Assembly: GCF_042180575.1 (NCBI RefSeq)
Contig: NZ_CP170094.1
Span: 62,001-126,000 of the forward strand
DNA: 64,000 nt
Direction: 5' to 3'
Origin: Bernardetia sp042180575
GTDB lineage: Bacteria; Bacteroidota; Bacteroidia; Cytophagales; Bernardetiaceae
Notes under the pieces: generated by a model
What the model was told of the DNA's origin: nothing
The model's input: the letters and a program-made list of their open reading frames with translations, nothing else
Databases searched by the model: none
Shown: positions 45,753 to 53,467 of the stretch, in pieces
Layout: every line of letters starts with the position of its first letter
Numbering within the stretch: position 1 is the first letter of the stretch
Program-made: the position numbers and the translations under genes

Positions 45753-46082
45753 AAAATATAGCTTTTTTAATGAAGTTTGTGATAAACTAAACAAAATCTC
45801 AAAAACTTACGTTTGAAAATAGATTTTGAAATCGTAAATCTGTAAATTTGCACTATCTAATAAAACCTTATTCTATTTAATTTAGTATAATTGACTATCA
45901 AATAGAGAGAGAAGCTAGTTTTAGCAAATTATTTTTTGCATAATTGATAGCAATTCATTTTCTTAGTAGCTTATTAGAATGAGCATCAGAAAACCATTCT
46001 TTTATTCCAATTTATAATTCGAATAAAAAAATAGTTCAAAAATCATTAAAAAAATTCTTACAAAAAATAGATAATTCCAAAC
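45753..46082. other. Intergenic leader of the ubiquitin-like gene
   Basis: A 330-base AT-rich region with no ORF of note. It contains TAAATTTG at 45843-45850, a -7-like box without a well-spaced TTG upstream, 233 bases before the ubiquitin-like ATG. No terminator hairpin was seen for the preceding hydrolase gene. Confidence 0.35.
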
Positions 46083-46337
46083 ATGGCAGACGTAAACGTA
46101 AACTTTGTACACCCAACTGATGGACGCATGATTAGTGCAACTTTAGATGACACAATGAGCGTACAAGAAATTATAGGCGAACTTATTACACACGATTTTA
46201 TCAAAAATAGTCAGCAAGGATATAATCTTGCCATAAAAGGAGGAAACCGTATGCTCAATCACCAAACATTAGGGCAAGCAGGAATCACTCACGGAACTAC
46301 TTTTAGAGTAATCCCAGCAACAGATGCAGGAAAATAA
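46083..46337 (+). CDS. Ubiquitin-like beta-grasp protein (YukD/EsaB-like)
   Basis: An 84-residue protein with the beta-grasp order: strand VNVNFVHPTDG, strand MISATLDDTMSV, helix QEIIGELITHDFI, then YNLAIKGGNRMLNHQTLGQAGITHGTTFRVIPA. LxxAGIxxGxTFRV is the ubiquitin-like TLxxxGIxdGdxl region. The C terminus is PATDAGK, without the usual diglycine; loss of the last Lys would leave Ala-Gly. It is the first of a same-strand run with an E2-type enzyme and a JAMM isopeptidase, so it is probably a protein modifier or a scaffold for them. No ESX/type VII genes are present to favour a YukD role. Confidence 0.78.
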   Translation: MADVNVNFVHPTDGRMISATLDDTMSVQEIIGELITHDFIKNSQQGYNLAIKGGNRMLNHQTLGQAGITHGTTFRVIPATDAGK

Positions 46338-46460
46338 AGTAAGAAATTAGATTTTAGAAGTCAAAAGTAAATATAATTTATAATCAAAACTTCTAACTAT
46401 AATTTATTAAAATTAAAAAAAAAATAAAATTAAACATAAAGTTATTATAATCATTAGAAT

Positions 46461-46498
46461 TAACTGATTACTATATAACTGATTACTGGTAACTGATT
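46461..46498 (+). repeat. Start-codon-abutting word repeat before the E2-like gene
   Basis: Repeats of AACTGATTACT run directly into the ATG at 46499. An 18-base string (ATTACTGGTAACTGATTA) is identical to one directly before serS. It may be a dispersed repeat or a translation-start signal. Confidence 0.55.
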
Positions 46499-47104
46499 AT
46501 GGCTACTCCTCAAGAAATACGTAATCGTCGTTTGGCGAATGATTATAAAGAAATGGAAAATATTAGTGGTTCATTACTTTCTTTTGAACCACTGGTAGGT
46601 AATGCGCCTTATGTAGAAGAATATAACGTAACTATTTTTGTACGAAGTATTACTGATACACAACCTACTTATCGCAATCAACACAGACTCAAAATTACAC
46701 TTCCTGAAGCCTATCCACAAGCTCCACCTCAATTAGAATTGTTAGATGAACCTTTCGTTTATCATCCAAACTGGTTTAAAAATGGACGTTGGTGTTATGG
46801 AACTTGGGAAATGTCAGAAGGCTTGGGAAGGCACATGATTCGAATGATTCGTACTCTTCAATATGACATGGAAATCACCAATGAACACAGCCCTGCCAAT
46901 GAAGAAGCTCGTAATTGGTATTTGCGTATGAGAAATAGTGGTATTTTTCCGTGTGATAAACAAGAAATGCCTGACCCAACCAAAGAACGTGCTGCAAAGA
47001 AAAGCTCAGGATTCAAAATTACAGGATTTGGAACAGATACAGCAACAGAAAAGCCAGAACCAACTACACAAGATGACAAAAGAGGTGGATTCAGAATTCA
47101 CTAA
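46499..47104 (+). CDS. Bacterial E2-type ubiquitin-conjugating enzyme
   Basis: A 201-residue UBC-fold protein. The first helix is RNRRLANDYKEMENI. Strands follow with YNVTIFV...HRLKITLPEAYPQAPPQLEL. The active-site block YHPNWFKNGRWCYGTW has the E2 HPN motif (89-91) and the catalytic Cys at 99. Next come LGRHMIRMIRTLQYD and the SPANEEARNWY helix, which matches the E2 PxNxxA pattern. A polar, probably disordered tail (about 150-201) has KKSSGFKITGF and GGFRIH. With both HPN and Cys intact it should form a thioester with a ubiquitin-like protein, presumably the one encoded 161 bases upstream. Its E1 is not in the window. Confidence 0.88.
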   Translation: MATPQEIRNRRLANDYKEMENISGSLLSFEPLVGNAPYVEEYNVTIFVRSITDTQPTYRNQHRLKITLPEAYPQAPPQLELLDEPFVYHPNWFKNGRWCYGTWEMSEGLGRHMIRMIRTLQYDMEITNEHSPANEEARNWYLRMRNSGIFPCDKQEMPDPTKERAAKKSSGFKITGFGTDTATEKPEPTTQDDKRGGFRIH

Positions 47105-47202
47105 TAAAGTCAAAAGTATGATTTTAGAAGTTAGACGTAAATAAATTATAGTAGGAAAAGGGCATACTTTTTCCTACTTTGCTTGTATAGTACAAACACG
47201 AG

Positions 47203-47769
47203 ATGAAAAATACTCAATTAGATAAAATAGAATTAGACAAACTCAAATATCCGATTGGAGAGTTTGAAAAGCCTGTATTTGAGTTTTCAGAAGCTAAAGA
47301 TTTGGTTTTGGAGTGGAAAAATGATATTTCTTCTTTTCCTATGCGATTAAAAGCCGTAATTTTAAACTTAAAAAAGGAAGAACTAGACTGGAAATATCGC
47401 CCTCAAGGTTGGACAATCAAACAAGTGATTCATCATTGTTCGGATAGTCATATCAATGCCCTTATTCGTTTCAAACTCACTCTTACAGAAGATGAACCAA
47501 CTATAAAACCGTATTTAGAAAATAAATGGGCAGAACTGCAAGACATGACATTGCCTATTGAAGTTTCTATTTCTATTTTGGAAGGAACTCATAAAAAGCT
47601 AAATATAATCATTGAATCTTTATCTGAATCTGATTTAGAAAAACGCTTTTTTCATCCAGAACATCAAGTTTATTTTACGCTTTTTGAATTGGTAGCAAAT
47701 TATTCTTGGCACTCAAATCATCATTTAGCACATATTGAGCAAGCCATTGAAGCAAAAGGAAAGTACTAA
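47203..47769 (+). CDS. DinB/YfiT-family putative metal-dependent hydrolase or thiol transferase
   Basis: A 188-residue four-helix DinB-fold protein, closest in feel to YfiT (bacillithiol transferase-like). The N terminus is LDKLKYPIGEF, as in YfiT. The metal His is in WTIKQVIHHCSDSHINALIRFKLTLTED, and the second pair lies in NYSWHSNHHLAHIEQAI (about 168-184). It sits between the E2-like and JAMM genes on the same strand with gaps of about 100 bases, so its link to the ubiquitin-like genes is by position only. It is followed by a 14-base A run. Confidence 0.85.
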   Translation: MKNTQLDKIELDKLKYPIGEFEKPVFEFSEAKDLVLEWKNDISSFPMRLKAVILNLKKEELDWKYRPQGWTIKQVIHHCSDSHINALIRFKLTLTEDEPTIKPYLENKWAELQDMTLPIEVSISILEGTHKKLNIIIESLSESDLEKRFFHPEHQVYFTLFELVANYSWHSNHHLAHIEQAIEAKGKY

Positions 47770-47838
47770 AAAAAAAAAAAAATATTTTACAAGAACAATT
47801 ATAAATTTCAGTTACAGTGTAAATAATTTAATTTTTAA

Positions 47839-47873
47839 CTCGTAATTCGTAATTTGTAATTCATAATTGAATT
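47839..47873 (+). repeat. Start-codon-abutting AATTCGTAATT word repeat before the JAMM gene
   Basis: CGTAATTCGTAATTTGTAAT plus TCATAATTGAATT runs into the ATG at 47874. The same words lie before the surface protein gene (2165-2180) and in the ribH leader hairpin (9655-9726). Confidence 0.55.
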
Positions 47874-48464
47874 ATGTTTAATATCACAAAACAAACACCT
47901 CCTTATTTTCCCAAAAAAGCTGAAACTATGCCTTTTTGGGAATCTTTTTTTGAAGAAAATTTGAAACACCATTTTCAAAAACAACCTGTTTTAGATTCTA
48001 TTTTTCTTCATAAAGAAGCCTTTGAAGTTATTAAAAATCATATTGGTTTTGGAAATGATACTCAAGATAATCAAGTCGAACAAGGAGGTTTGCTTTTTGG
48101 AGAAGTAATAGAATATCAAAATGCACAAAATGAAACTAAATTTATAGGAATTGTTAATTATGCACTTGCTGCTACTACGGCTGAGGGTTCGATGCGACAT
48201 CTACATTTCAATCATGCTACTTGGCATTCTTTGTTGGAAGAACAAGACAAAATAGAAGAAAAAGATTCCAAAAAACAGCTTATCGGTTGGTATCATACAC
48301 ATCCTAGACATTTAGAAGTTTATTTTTCTCATATTGACAAGGAAAATCATCTTACTTTTTTTGATAAAGACTGGCATTTTGGTCTAGTTTTAAATCCACA
48401 ACGAAAAGAAATAAAATGTTTTTTAGGAAATAAGTTTGAAGAAGTTTTGTGTATCTTGGAATAA
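47874..48464 (+). CDS. JAMM/MPN+ metal-dependent isopeptidase (deubiquitinase-like)
   Basis: A 196-residue MPN/JAB protein. The catalytic Glu lies in QVEQGGLLFGEVIE (about 69). The metal-binding motif is GWYHTHPRHLEVYFSHID (His141, His143, Ser152, Asp155), which has one residue more between His and Ser than the HxHx7S consensus. The final strands are HFGLVLNPQRKEIKCFLG. JAMM enzymes remove ubiquitin-like proteins or trim their C termini; here the adjacent ubiquitin-like and E2-type genes make that role likely. It lacks a signal peptide and so acts in the cytoplasm. Confidence 0.88.
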   Translation: MFNITKQTPPYFPKKAETMPFWESFFEENLKHHFQKQPVLDSIFLHKEAFEVIKNHIGFGNDTQDNQVEQGGLLFGEVIEYQNAQNETKFIGIVNYALAATTAEGSMRHLHFNHATWHSLLEEQDKIEEKDSKKQLIGWYHTHPRHLEVYFSHIDKENHLTFFDKDWHFGLVLNPQRKEIKCFLGNKFEEVLCILE

Positions 48465-48572
48465 AATTGCTGTTCATTTTTTCTATTTCTAATTAATAAA
48501 CTTCTTCAAACAAAAAATGCAAAAACTGCCATTTTGCCGTATTTTTCATTCAAAAGAAGGTAAAAATAGGCT

Positions 48573-48587
48573 TGGTACATCACTTGC
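48573..48587 (+). promoter_or_regulatory. Sigma-54-type promoter upstream of lon
   Basis: TGGTAC, five bases (ATCAC), TTGC matches the -24/-12 consensus TGGCAC-N5-TTGC, with GG and GC exactly 10 bases apart. The predicted start is near 48599, giving a leader of about 190 bases. Whether the genome carries rpoN cannot be seen here. Confidence 0.6.
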
Positions 48588-48600
48588 AAACAGGATATAG

Positions 48601-48625
48601 AAAATAGTCGTTTTGACTATTTTTT
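48601..48625 (+). terminator. Hairpin AAAATAGTC/GACTATTTT with T run
   Basis: A perfect 9-bp stem (48601-48609 with 48615-48623), a 5-base loop and a T run. It could terminate transcription from the JAMM gene, or form at the extreme 5' end of a transcript starting near 48599 from the sigma-54-like promoter. Confidence 0.65.
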
Positions 48626-48786
48626 ACACTCGTAAGAATGATTTTTATAGTTTATAACAATTTCATATTTAGTTTGTAGTATTAAAGGTCTTATACAAAT
48701 GCTGACAATCTGACATTTTTCTATTGTTATAGTTATCTATTCTTTATAATTTTGATATTCAAGTACACTAAAATCACATACATTTT

Positions 48787-51336
48787 TTGAAAAATATACA
48801 AGTGCCATTTACAGAAGAAGACATTCCTCAAATAGATTTGGAAGAGCTAGAAAATGCAGCTCGTGAGTTAGAAGACGATTTGCCTGAAGAATTATTTATT
48901 CTTCCTGTCAGAAATACTGTCTTGTTTCCAGGGATTATTATGCCTATTACTGTTGGGCGTGAAAAATCTTTGCGTTTAATCAAAAAAGCACATAGAGATG
49001 AGAGTTATATTGGTGTCATTTCTCAAAAAAACTTGGGTGAAGATGAGCCTCAAAAATCAGATTTGCATTCCATAGGAACGGTGGCAAAAATTGTCAAAAA
49101 AATTATGATGCCTGATGGAAACACAACAATTATTCTACAAGGTAAACAGCGTTTCGAACTTCATGAGCTTACCCAAGAAGAGCCATTTTTGATTGGAAAA
49201 ACAACTTATCTAACAGATGTATCCATAAGTGACTCAAAAGGAAGTAAGAAAAACGAGGAACGCAAAAAGGAGGCTTTAATAGAATCTATAAAAGAAGCTG
49301 CTTTTAAGATTTTGCATTTGAGTACAGACATTCCACCAGAAGCGCAAATTGCCTTAGAAAATATTGAAAGTCCTAATTTTCTTATTAATTTTCTCTCTGC
49401 AAATACAAATGTAGAGGTAAAAGAAAAACAAAAATTACTAGAGCTTCCAAAAGTAATTGATAGAGCTGTTCAGCTTTTGAAGATTATGCACAAAGAAATT
49501 CAGCTTTTAGAGCTTAAAAGTGATATAAAAGACAAAACAAATTCGGACTTAGACCAACAACAAAAAGAATATTTTCTTCGCCAACAAATTAAAACACTTC
49601 AAGATGAAATTGGAGATGAAAATGATAAAGATATAAACAAACTGCATATCAGGGCAGAGAAAAAAGAATGGAGTGAAGAAACAAAAACGTTTTTCTTGAA
49701 AGAAGTAGAACGTTTTGCTCGTATGAATCCTGCTTCTCCTGATTATTCTATTACGCTTTCTTATTTGGAATTTATGTTAGACTTGCCTTGGCAGTTTACT
49801 ACAAAAGACCATTTAGACTTGCATAATGCTAAGAAAGTATTAGATAAAGAGCATTACGGATTAGAAAAAATAAAGCAACGTATTTTAGAGTATCTAGCTG
49901 TTCTGAAACTCAAAAACTCATTAGATAGTCCTATTTTGTGTTTGTATGGTCCTCCTGGAGTTGGTAAAACTTCTCTAGGAAAATCTATTGCAAAAGCATT
50001 AGGTAGAAAATATATGCGTATTTCGTTGGGTGGAATGCATGATGAATCTGAAATTAGAGGACACCGTCGTACTTATATTGGTGCAATGCCAGGAAAGATT
50101 ATGCAAAATATCAAAAAAGCAGGTTCTTCAAATCCTGTTTTTGTGCTTGATGAAATTGATAAAGTAAGTAGTGATTTTCGTGGAGACCCTTCATCAGCTT
50201 TGCTAGAGGTTTTAGACCCAGAACAAAATGATACGTTTGTAGATAATTATTTAGAAACTGAATACGATTTGTCTAAGGTTCTTTTTATTGCTACGGCAAA
50301 TTCATTAGATACTATTCAGCCTGCGCTGCGTGATAGAATGGAAATTATTCAAGTTTCTGGTTATACGATTGAAGAAAAAATTGAAATTGCAAAACGTCAT
50401 TTAATAGCAAAACAAAGAAAAAATCACGGTTTACAAGCAAAAGATATTAGTTTTACTGCTGAAACGTTGCGTTTTGTAGTAGAAGGTTATACAAGAGAAT
50501 CAGGTGTTAGAAGTTTGGAAAGACAAATTGCATCGCTTTGCAGAAGTGTAGCCAAATCGGTAGCGATGGAAGAGGACTATCAAAAGAAAATTACGCCTAA
50601 AGAAGTTGAAAGAATATTAGGAAAACCTTCTTTTGATAAAGAACTTTTTGAAGAAAATGAAACAGTAGGAGTAGCAACTGGACTAGCTTGGACACAATAT
50701 GGAGGTGAAATCTTGTCTATCGAAGTGAGTTTGAGTAAAGGAAAAGGCAGAACTACTTTATCGGGTCGTTTGGGCGATGTAATGAAAGAATCGGTTGGTG
50801 CAGCACTCTCTTATTTGAAAGCCAATGCAGAAGAATGGAAAATTGACCACCAGCTTTTTGACCAATACGATTTGCATGTTCATGTTCCTGCTGGGGCAGT
50901 TCCTAAAGATGGTCCTTCGGCTGGTATTACGATGCTTACAGCTATGGTTTCGGCTTATTCTCGTAGAAGAGTCAAAAATCAGTTGGCAATGACTGGCGAA
51001 ATTACACTACATGGAAAAGTGCTTCCTGTGGGTGGAATTAAGGAAAAAATCTTAGCAGCCAAACGTGCAGGAATCAACGAAATTTTGATGAGCAAACGCA
51101 ATCAGAAAGATATTGAGGAAATTGAAGAACATTATATCAAAGGAATGAAGTTTCATTTTGTAGAAAGAGCTGGAGAAGTTTTGAAACTTGCTTTAGTAAA
51201 AGACAAAGACAAAACAGCTAGACCTTTGGAAGTACAAGATGTAAATCAAAAAAATAAATCAAATAAAGAAACCAAAAAAATAAGAGTAATTCCAACAAAT
51301 CCCTCAAAAGGAAAAAGTGGAAGTGTAGGAGTTTAA
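48787..51336 (+). CDS. lon: ATP-dependent protease Lon
   Basis: An 849-residue cytoplasmic AAA+ protease that degrades misfolded and regulatory proteins. It starts at TTG (48787). Order: LonN substrate-binding domain (about 38-235, ELFILPVRNTVLFPGIIMPI), coiled-coil region, AAA+ domain with Walker A GPPGVGKTSLGKSIA and Walker B NPVFVLDEIDKVSSD, and the peptidase domain with the catalytic Ser of PKDGPSAGITM and Lys of KEKILAAKRAGI. The C terminus has a Lys/Asn-rich tail of about 35 residues, longer than E. coli Lon. It follows the ubiquitin-like genes on the same strand but has its own sigma-54-like promoter. Confidence 0.97.
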   Translation: MKNIQVPFTEEDIPQIDLEELENAARELEDDLPEELFILPVRNTVLFPGIIMPITVGREKSLRLIKKAHRDESYIGVISQKNLGEDEPQKSDLHSIGTVAKIVKKIMMPDGNTTIILQGKQRFELHELTQEEPFLIGKTTYLTDVSISDSKGSKKNEERKKEALIESIKEAAFKILHLSTDIPPEAQIALENIESPNFLINFLSANTNVEVKEKQKLLELPKVIDRAVQLLKIMHKEIQLLELKSDIKDKTNSDLDQQQKEYFLRQQIKTLQDEIGDENDKDINKLHIRAEKKEWSEETKTFFLKEVERFARMNPASPDYSITLSYLEFMLDLPWQFTTKDHLDLHNAKKVLDKEHYGLEKIKQRILEYLAVLKLKNSLDSPILCLYGPPGVGKTSLGKSIAKALGRKYMRISLGGMHDESEIRGHRRTYIGAMPGKIMQNIKKAGSSNPVFVLDEIDKVSSDFRGDPSSALLEVLDPEQNDTFVDNYLETEYDLSKVLFIATANSLDTIQPALRDRMEIIQVSGYTIEEKIEIAKRHLIAKQRKNHGLQAKDISFTAETLRFVVEGYTRESGVRSLERQIASLCRSVAKSVAMEEDYQKKITPKEVERILGKPSFDKELFEENETVGVATGLAWTQYGGEILSIEVSLSKGKGRTTLSGRLGDVMKESVGAALSYLKANAEEWKIDHQLFDQYDLHVHVPAGAVPKDGPSAGITMLTAMVSAYSRRRVKNQLAMTGEITLHGKVLPVGGIKEKILAAKRAGINEILMSKRNQKDIEEIEEHYIKGMKFHFVERAGEVLKLALVKDKDKTARPLEVQDVNQKNKSNKETKKIRVIPTNPSKGKSGSVGV

Positions 51337-51351
51337 TTTTATTTTTTAATT

Positions 51352-51427
51352 ATTGCTCGTGTCCCCACGAGCAATGGTAAGTATATTTATTCAAAATTTA
51401 ACCGTTGCTCGTGTCCTCACGAGCGAC
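51352..51427. repeat. Tandem GCTCGTG/CACGAGC hairpins before hisH
   Basis: Two near-identical 24-base hairpins: ATTGCTCGTG/CACGAGCAAT (51352-51375) and GTTGCTCGTG/CACGAGCGAC (51404-51427), each around a 4-base loop, 28 bases apart. The second ends 9 bases before the hisH ATG. They could terminate lon transcription or gate hisH translation. Confidence 0.8.
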
Positions 51428-51436
51428 TATTTTGTT

Positions 51437-52063
51437 ATGAAAATAGTCATCATAGATTATAAAGCAGGCAATATTCGTTCAGTAGATTTTGCTTTGCAGC
51501 GTTTGGGAGTTAATGCTGTGGTAAGTGCAGACAAAGAAGTATTAAAGTCTGCTGACAAAATTATTTTCCCGGGGGTCGGACACGCAGCATCTGCTATGCA
51601 ACAACTCAAAAATGCAGAATTAGATACTTTTATTCCAACGTTAAAACAACCCGTTTTAGGAATCTGTTTGGGAATGCAATTACTTTGCTCACATACAGAA
51701 GAAGGAAATACAAAAGGATTAGGGATTTTTGATGTAAATGTAAAAGAATTTAAACCAACTAATTCGGCTGACAAAGTTCCTCACATGGGTTGGAATACAA
51801 CAGAAGATTTAAAAGGGGATTTGTTTAATAGTGATTTGTTTAGCAAAGTAAAAGAAAATACTTTGCCTCAATCTCAAAGTCAGTTTTACTTTGTACATAC
51901 CTATTATGCAGAACTTTGTAAAGATACCGTTGCTACTTGTGATTATATCTTGCCTTTTTCGGCTGCTTTACAGAAAGACAATTTTTATGCAGCACAGTTT
52001 CACCCAGAAAAAAGTGCAGACGCTGGCGAAGAGCTTTTGAAGAATTTTTTGAGTATAGGTTAA
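51437..52063 (+). CDS. hisH: Imidazole glycerol phosphate synthase, glutamine amidotransferase subunit
   Basis: Supplies ammonia from glutamine to HisF in histidine synthesis. The 208 residues start at the ATG at 51437, where the conserved MKIVIIDYKAGNIRSVDFAL begins; an in-frame extension reaches back into the hairpin repeats and is not credible. Class I amidotransferase motifs are complete: PGVGHAASAM, nucleophile Cys in LGICLGMQLL (about 80), then VPHMGWN, FVHTYYA and QFHPEKS (His and Glu). No other his gene is adjacent, which departs from the usual his operon. Confidence 0.95.
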   Translation: MKIVIIDYKAGNIRSVDFALQRLGVNAVVSADKEVLKSADKIIFPGVGHAASAMQQLKNAELDTFIPTLKQPVLGICLGMQLLCSHTEEGNTKGLGIFDVNVKEFKPTNSADKVPHMGWNTTEDLKGDLFNSDLFSKVKENTLPQSQSQFYFVHTYYAELCKDTVATCDYILPFSAALQKDNFYAAQFHPEKSADAGEELLKNFLSIG

Positions 52064-52090
52064 GTTTTATCAAAAATAAATAGTATCAAA

Positions 52091-52600
52091 ATGGGAATGT
52101 ATTATAGTATTGAGGTAAAGAATAATAATGAGTTGGGATATATTGATTTTCCAGAGTCTTTATCATATTTTTTTGAACAAGTAGATGCATATGAACAAAA
52201 AAGTATTTCCCATCAGATAGAAAAAATATTAAATATTGATTTAAGTCTGTTTCAGAAAACATATCACCCAGAAATGGAATCTAATGAAAGAACTAATGAT
52301 TTTTGGATTGATATAGAGGAATTACTCAATAAATTGATGGAGTTTAAAAGTAAAATGAAAACTAATAAAAGCTATTTTTCCAAAGTTTTATTGAATCCAA
52401 AAGATGATAGAGAAAAGTATATAAATTTGAGTTCTGAAAAAATAGTTAACTATCAAAAAGAAAATCCTTTATCATTATATCCAATTAATAATGGAATAAT
52501 TACAGAGGAAATTTTGATGGATTCAATCATCAAATTAATTATGACCCTCAAGAAATTAAAAGATAAAGGCGAAAAAAAAATAAGGTTAGTTTATAGTTAA
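52091..52600 (+). CDS. Hypothetical protein
   Basis: A 169-residue cytoplasmic protein, acidic at the N terminus and Lys-rich at the end. It starts MGMYYSIEVKNNNELGYIDFPESLSYFFEQVD and is mostly helical, with WIDIEELLNKLMEFKSKMKTN and IIKLIMTLKKLKDKGEKK. No family was recognised. It is the first small gene after hisH and may be the first member of the cassette-like run, though no GGTAAC-type boundary was found on its left. Confidence 0.6.
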   Translation: MGMYYSIEVKNNNELGYIDFPESLSYFFEQVDAYEQKSISHQIEKILNIDLSLFQKTYHPEMESNERTNDFWIDIEELLNKLMEFKSKMKTNKSYFSKVLLNPKDDREKYINLSSEKIVNYQKENPLSLYPINNGIITEEILMDSIIKLIMTLKKLKDKGEKKIRLVYS

Positions 52601-52810
52601 AAATATGCTATCCTTTATCTTTTGGCTGCTTTTGAGGTTTAGTTTATCCCAAACGCATTTAATTTAATCTAAAAGATTCTTATATTTGATATAACAATAT
52701 TCGTTTATTTCTTTACATAGAGGGATATACGAAGCTTTTTAAATAATTGAATGCAGTTGCGTTTATATACAAGTTAGCAGTAATGCTAAATAAGAATTAA
52801 CTACATAAAG

Positions 52811-53314
52811 ATGAAACCAAGAGTAAAAGAGAGTTATCAGAAATTTCTTAGTGACTTTATTAAGTTTGATATTTTAGTAGATTGTCCGAATTGTTCAAAA
52901 AAAGCTATCGTGAAACCAGACAATTTTTTAATTGGGAATGTTGAGCAAAAAAATGCAAAGATAATTTGTTTATCTTGTGGTCATAACAAAAAACTTATAG
53001 ACAAACCCTGTTACTCTTTATACTCTCCTAATAATAATATGACTATGCGACGAGGCTATATTATTAGTGGTGCGATTGACCCATTTTTTTTCCTACCTTT
53101 ATGGTTAAAGACAGAATTTGATGGACATATTTTATGGGCGTACAATTCAGAACATCTTGAGTTTCTTGGTAGACATATTGAAGCAAAACTAAGAGAACGT
53201 AACGGACAAGAGCTTTCTAATAGAAGTTTAGGTAGCCGACTTCCTAAATGGATGACATCAAAAAAGAATAGAGAAGCACTTTTAAAGAAGTTAGACGAAT
53301 TAAAAAGCAAATAA
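52811..53314 (+). CDS. Zinc-ribbon protein of unknown function
   Basis: A 167-residue protein. The N-terminal zinc ribbon has CPNC (about 25-28) and CLSCG (about 53-57). The rest is DPFFFLPLWLKTEFDGHILWAYNSEHLEFLGRHIEAKLRER and SLGSRLPKWMTSKKNREALLKKLDEL. I recall closely similar small proteins in proteobacterial genomes and gene cassettes, all of unknown function; this is memory, not a search. Its 3' end runs directly into an attC-like repeat, consistent with carriage as a single-gene cassette. Confidence 0.7.
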   Translation: MKPRVKESYQKFLSDFIKFDILVDCPNCSKKAIVKPDNFLIGNVEQKNAKIICLSCGHNKKLIDKPCYSLYSPNNNMTMRRGYIISGAIDPFFFLPLWLKTEFDGHILWAYNSEHLEFLGRHIEAKLRERNGQELSNRSLGSRLPKWMTSKKNREALLKKLDELKSK

Positions 53315-53328
53315 GAAAAAGCACTACT

Positions 53329-53459
53329 GCTAACATTGGCTTAGCGAAAATGGGCTTGACGTTTTGACACAGACATTTGAACATAAAATAAACTTTTGAA
53401 GGTTTAGCGAGGGAACGAGCTTAGAACTCCCACTTTCGCCAAGCCATACCGTTACCTGC
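53329..53459 (+). repeat. attC-like site 1
   Basis: Starts CTGCTAACATTGGCTTAGCG and ends CGCCAAGCCATACCGTTACC. The ends form an imperfect inverted repeat (GCTAAC...TGGCTTAGCGAA with TTCGCCAAGCCA...GTTACC) across about 127 bases. It is about 95% identical by eye to the site at 54471-54600. It begins just after one stop codon and ends 9 bases before the next ATG, as attC sites do between cassettes. Confidence 0.65.
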
Positions 53460-53467
53460 AAAATAAG

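Larger units (their letters stand above)
48465..48786. other. Intergenic region upstream of lon
   Basis: A 322-base region with no gene. It holds ACTGCCATTTTGCCGT (about 48525-48540), a sigma-54-like promoter (48573-48587) and a hairpin (48601-48623). The remaining 160 bases before lon are AT-rich without visible structure. Confidence 0.5.

Noticed and set aside
46083..46337. Type VII secretion YukD/EsaB as the main role of the ubiquitin-like protein
   Set aside because: No EssC, WXG100 or other type VII gene is nearby, whereas E2-type and JAMM genes are.
51353..51436. 28-codon extension of HisH
   Set aside because: It translates the tandem hairpin repeats, and family members start at MKIVIIDY.
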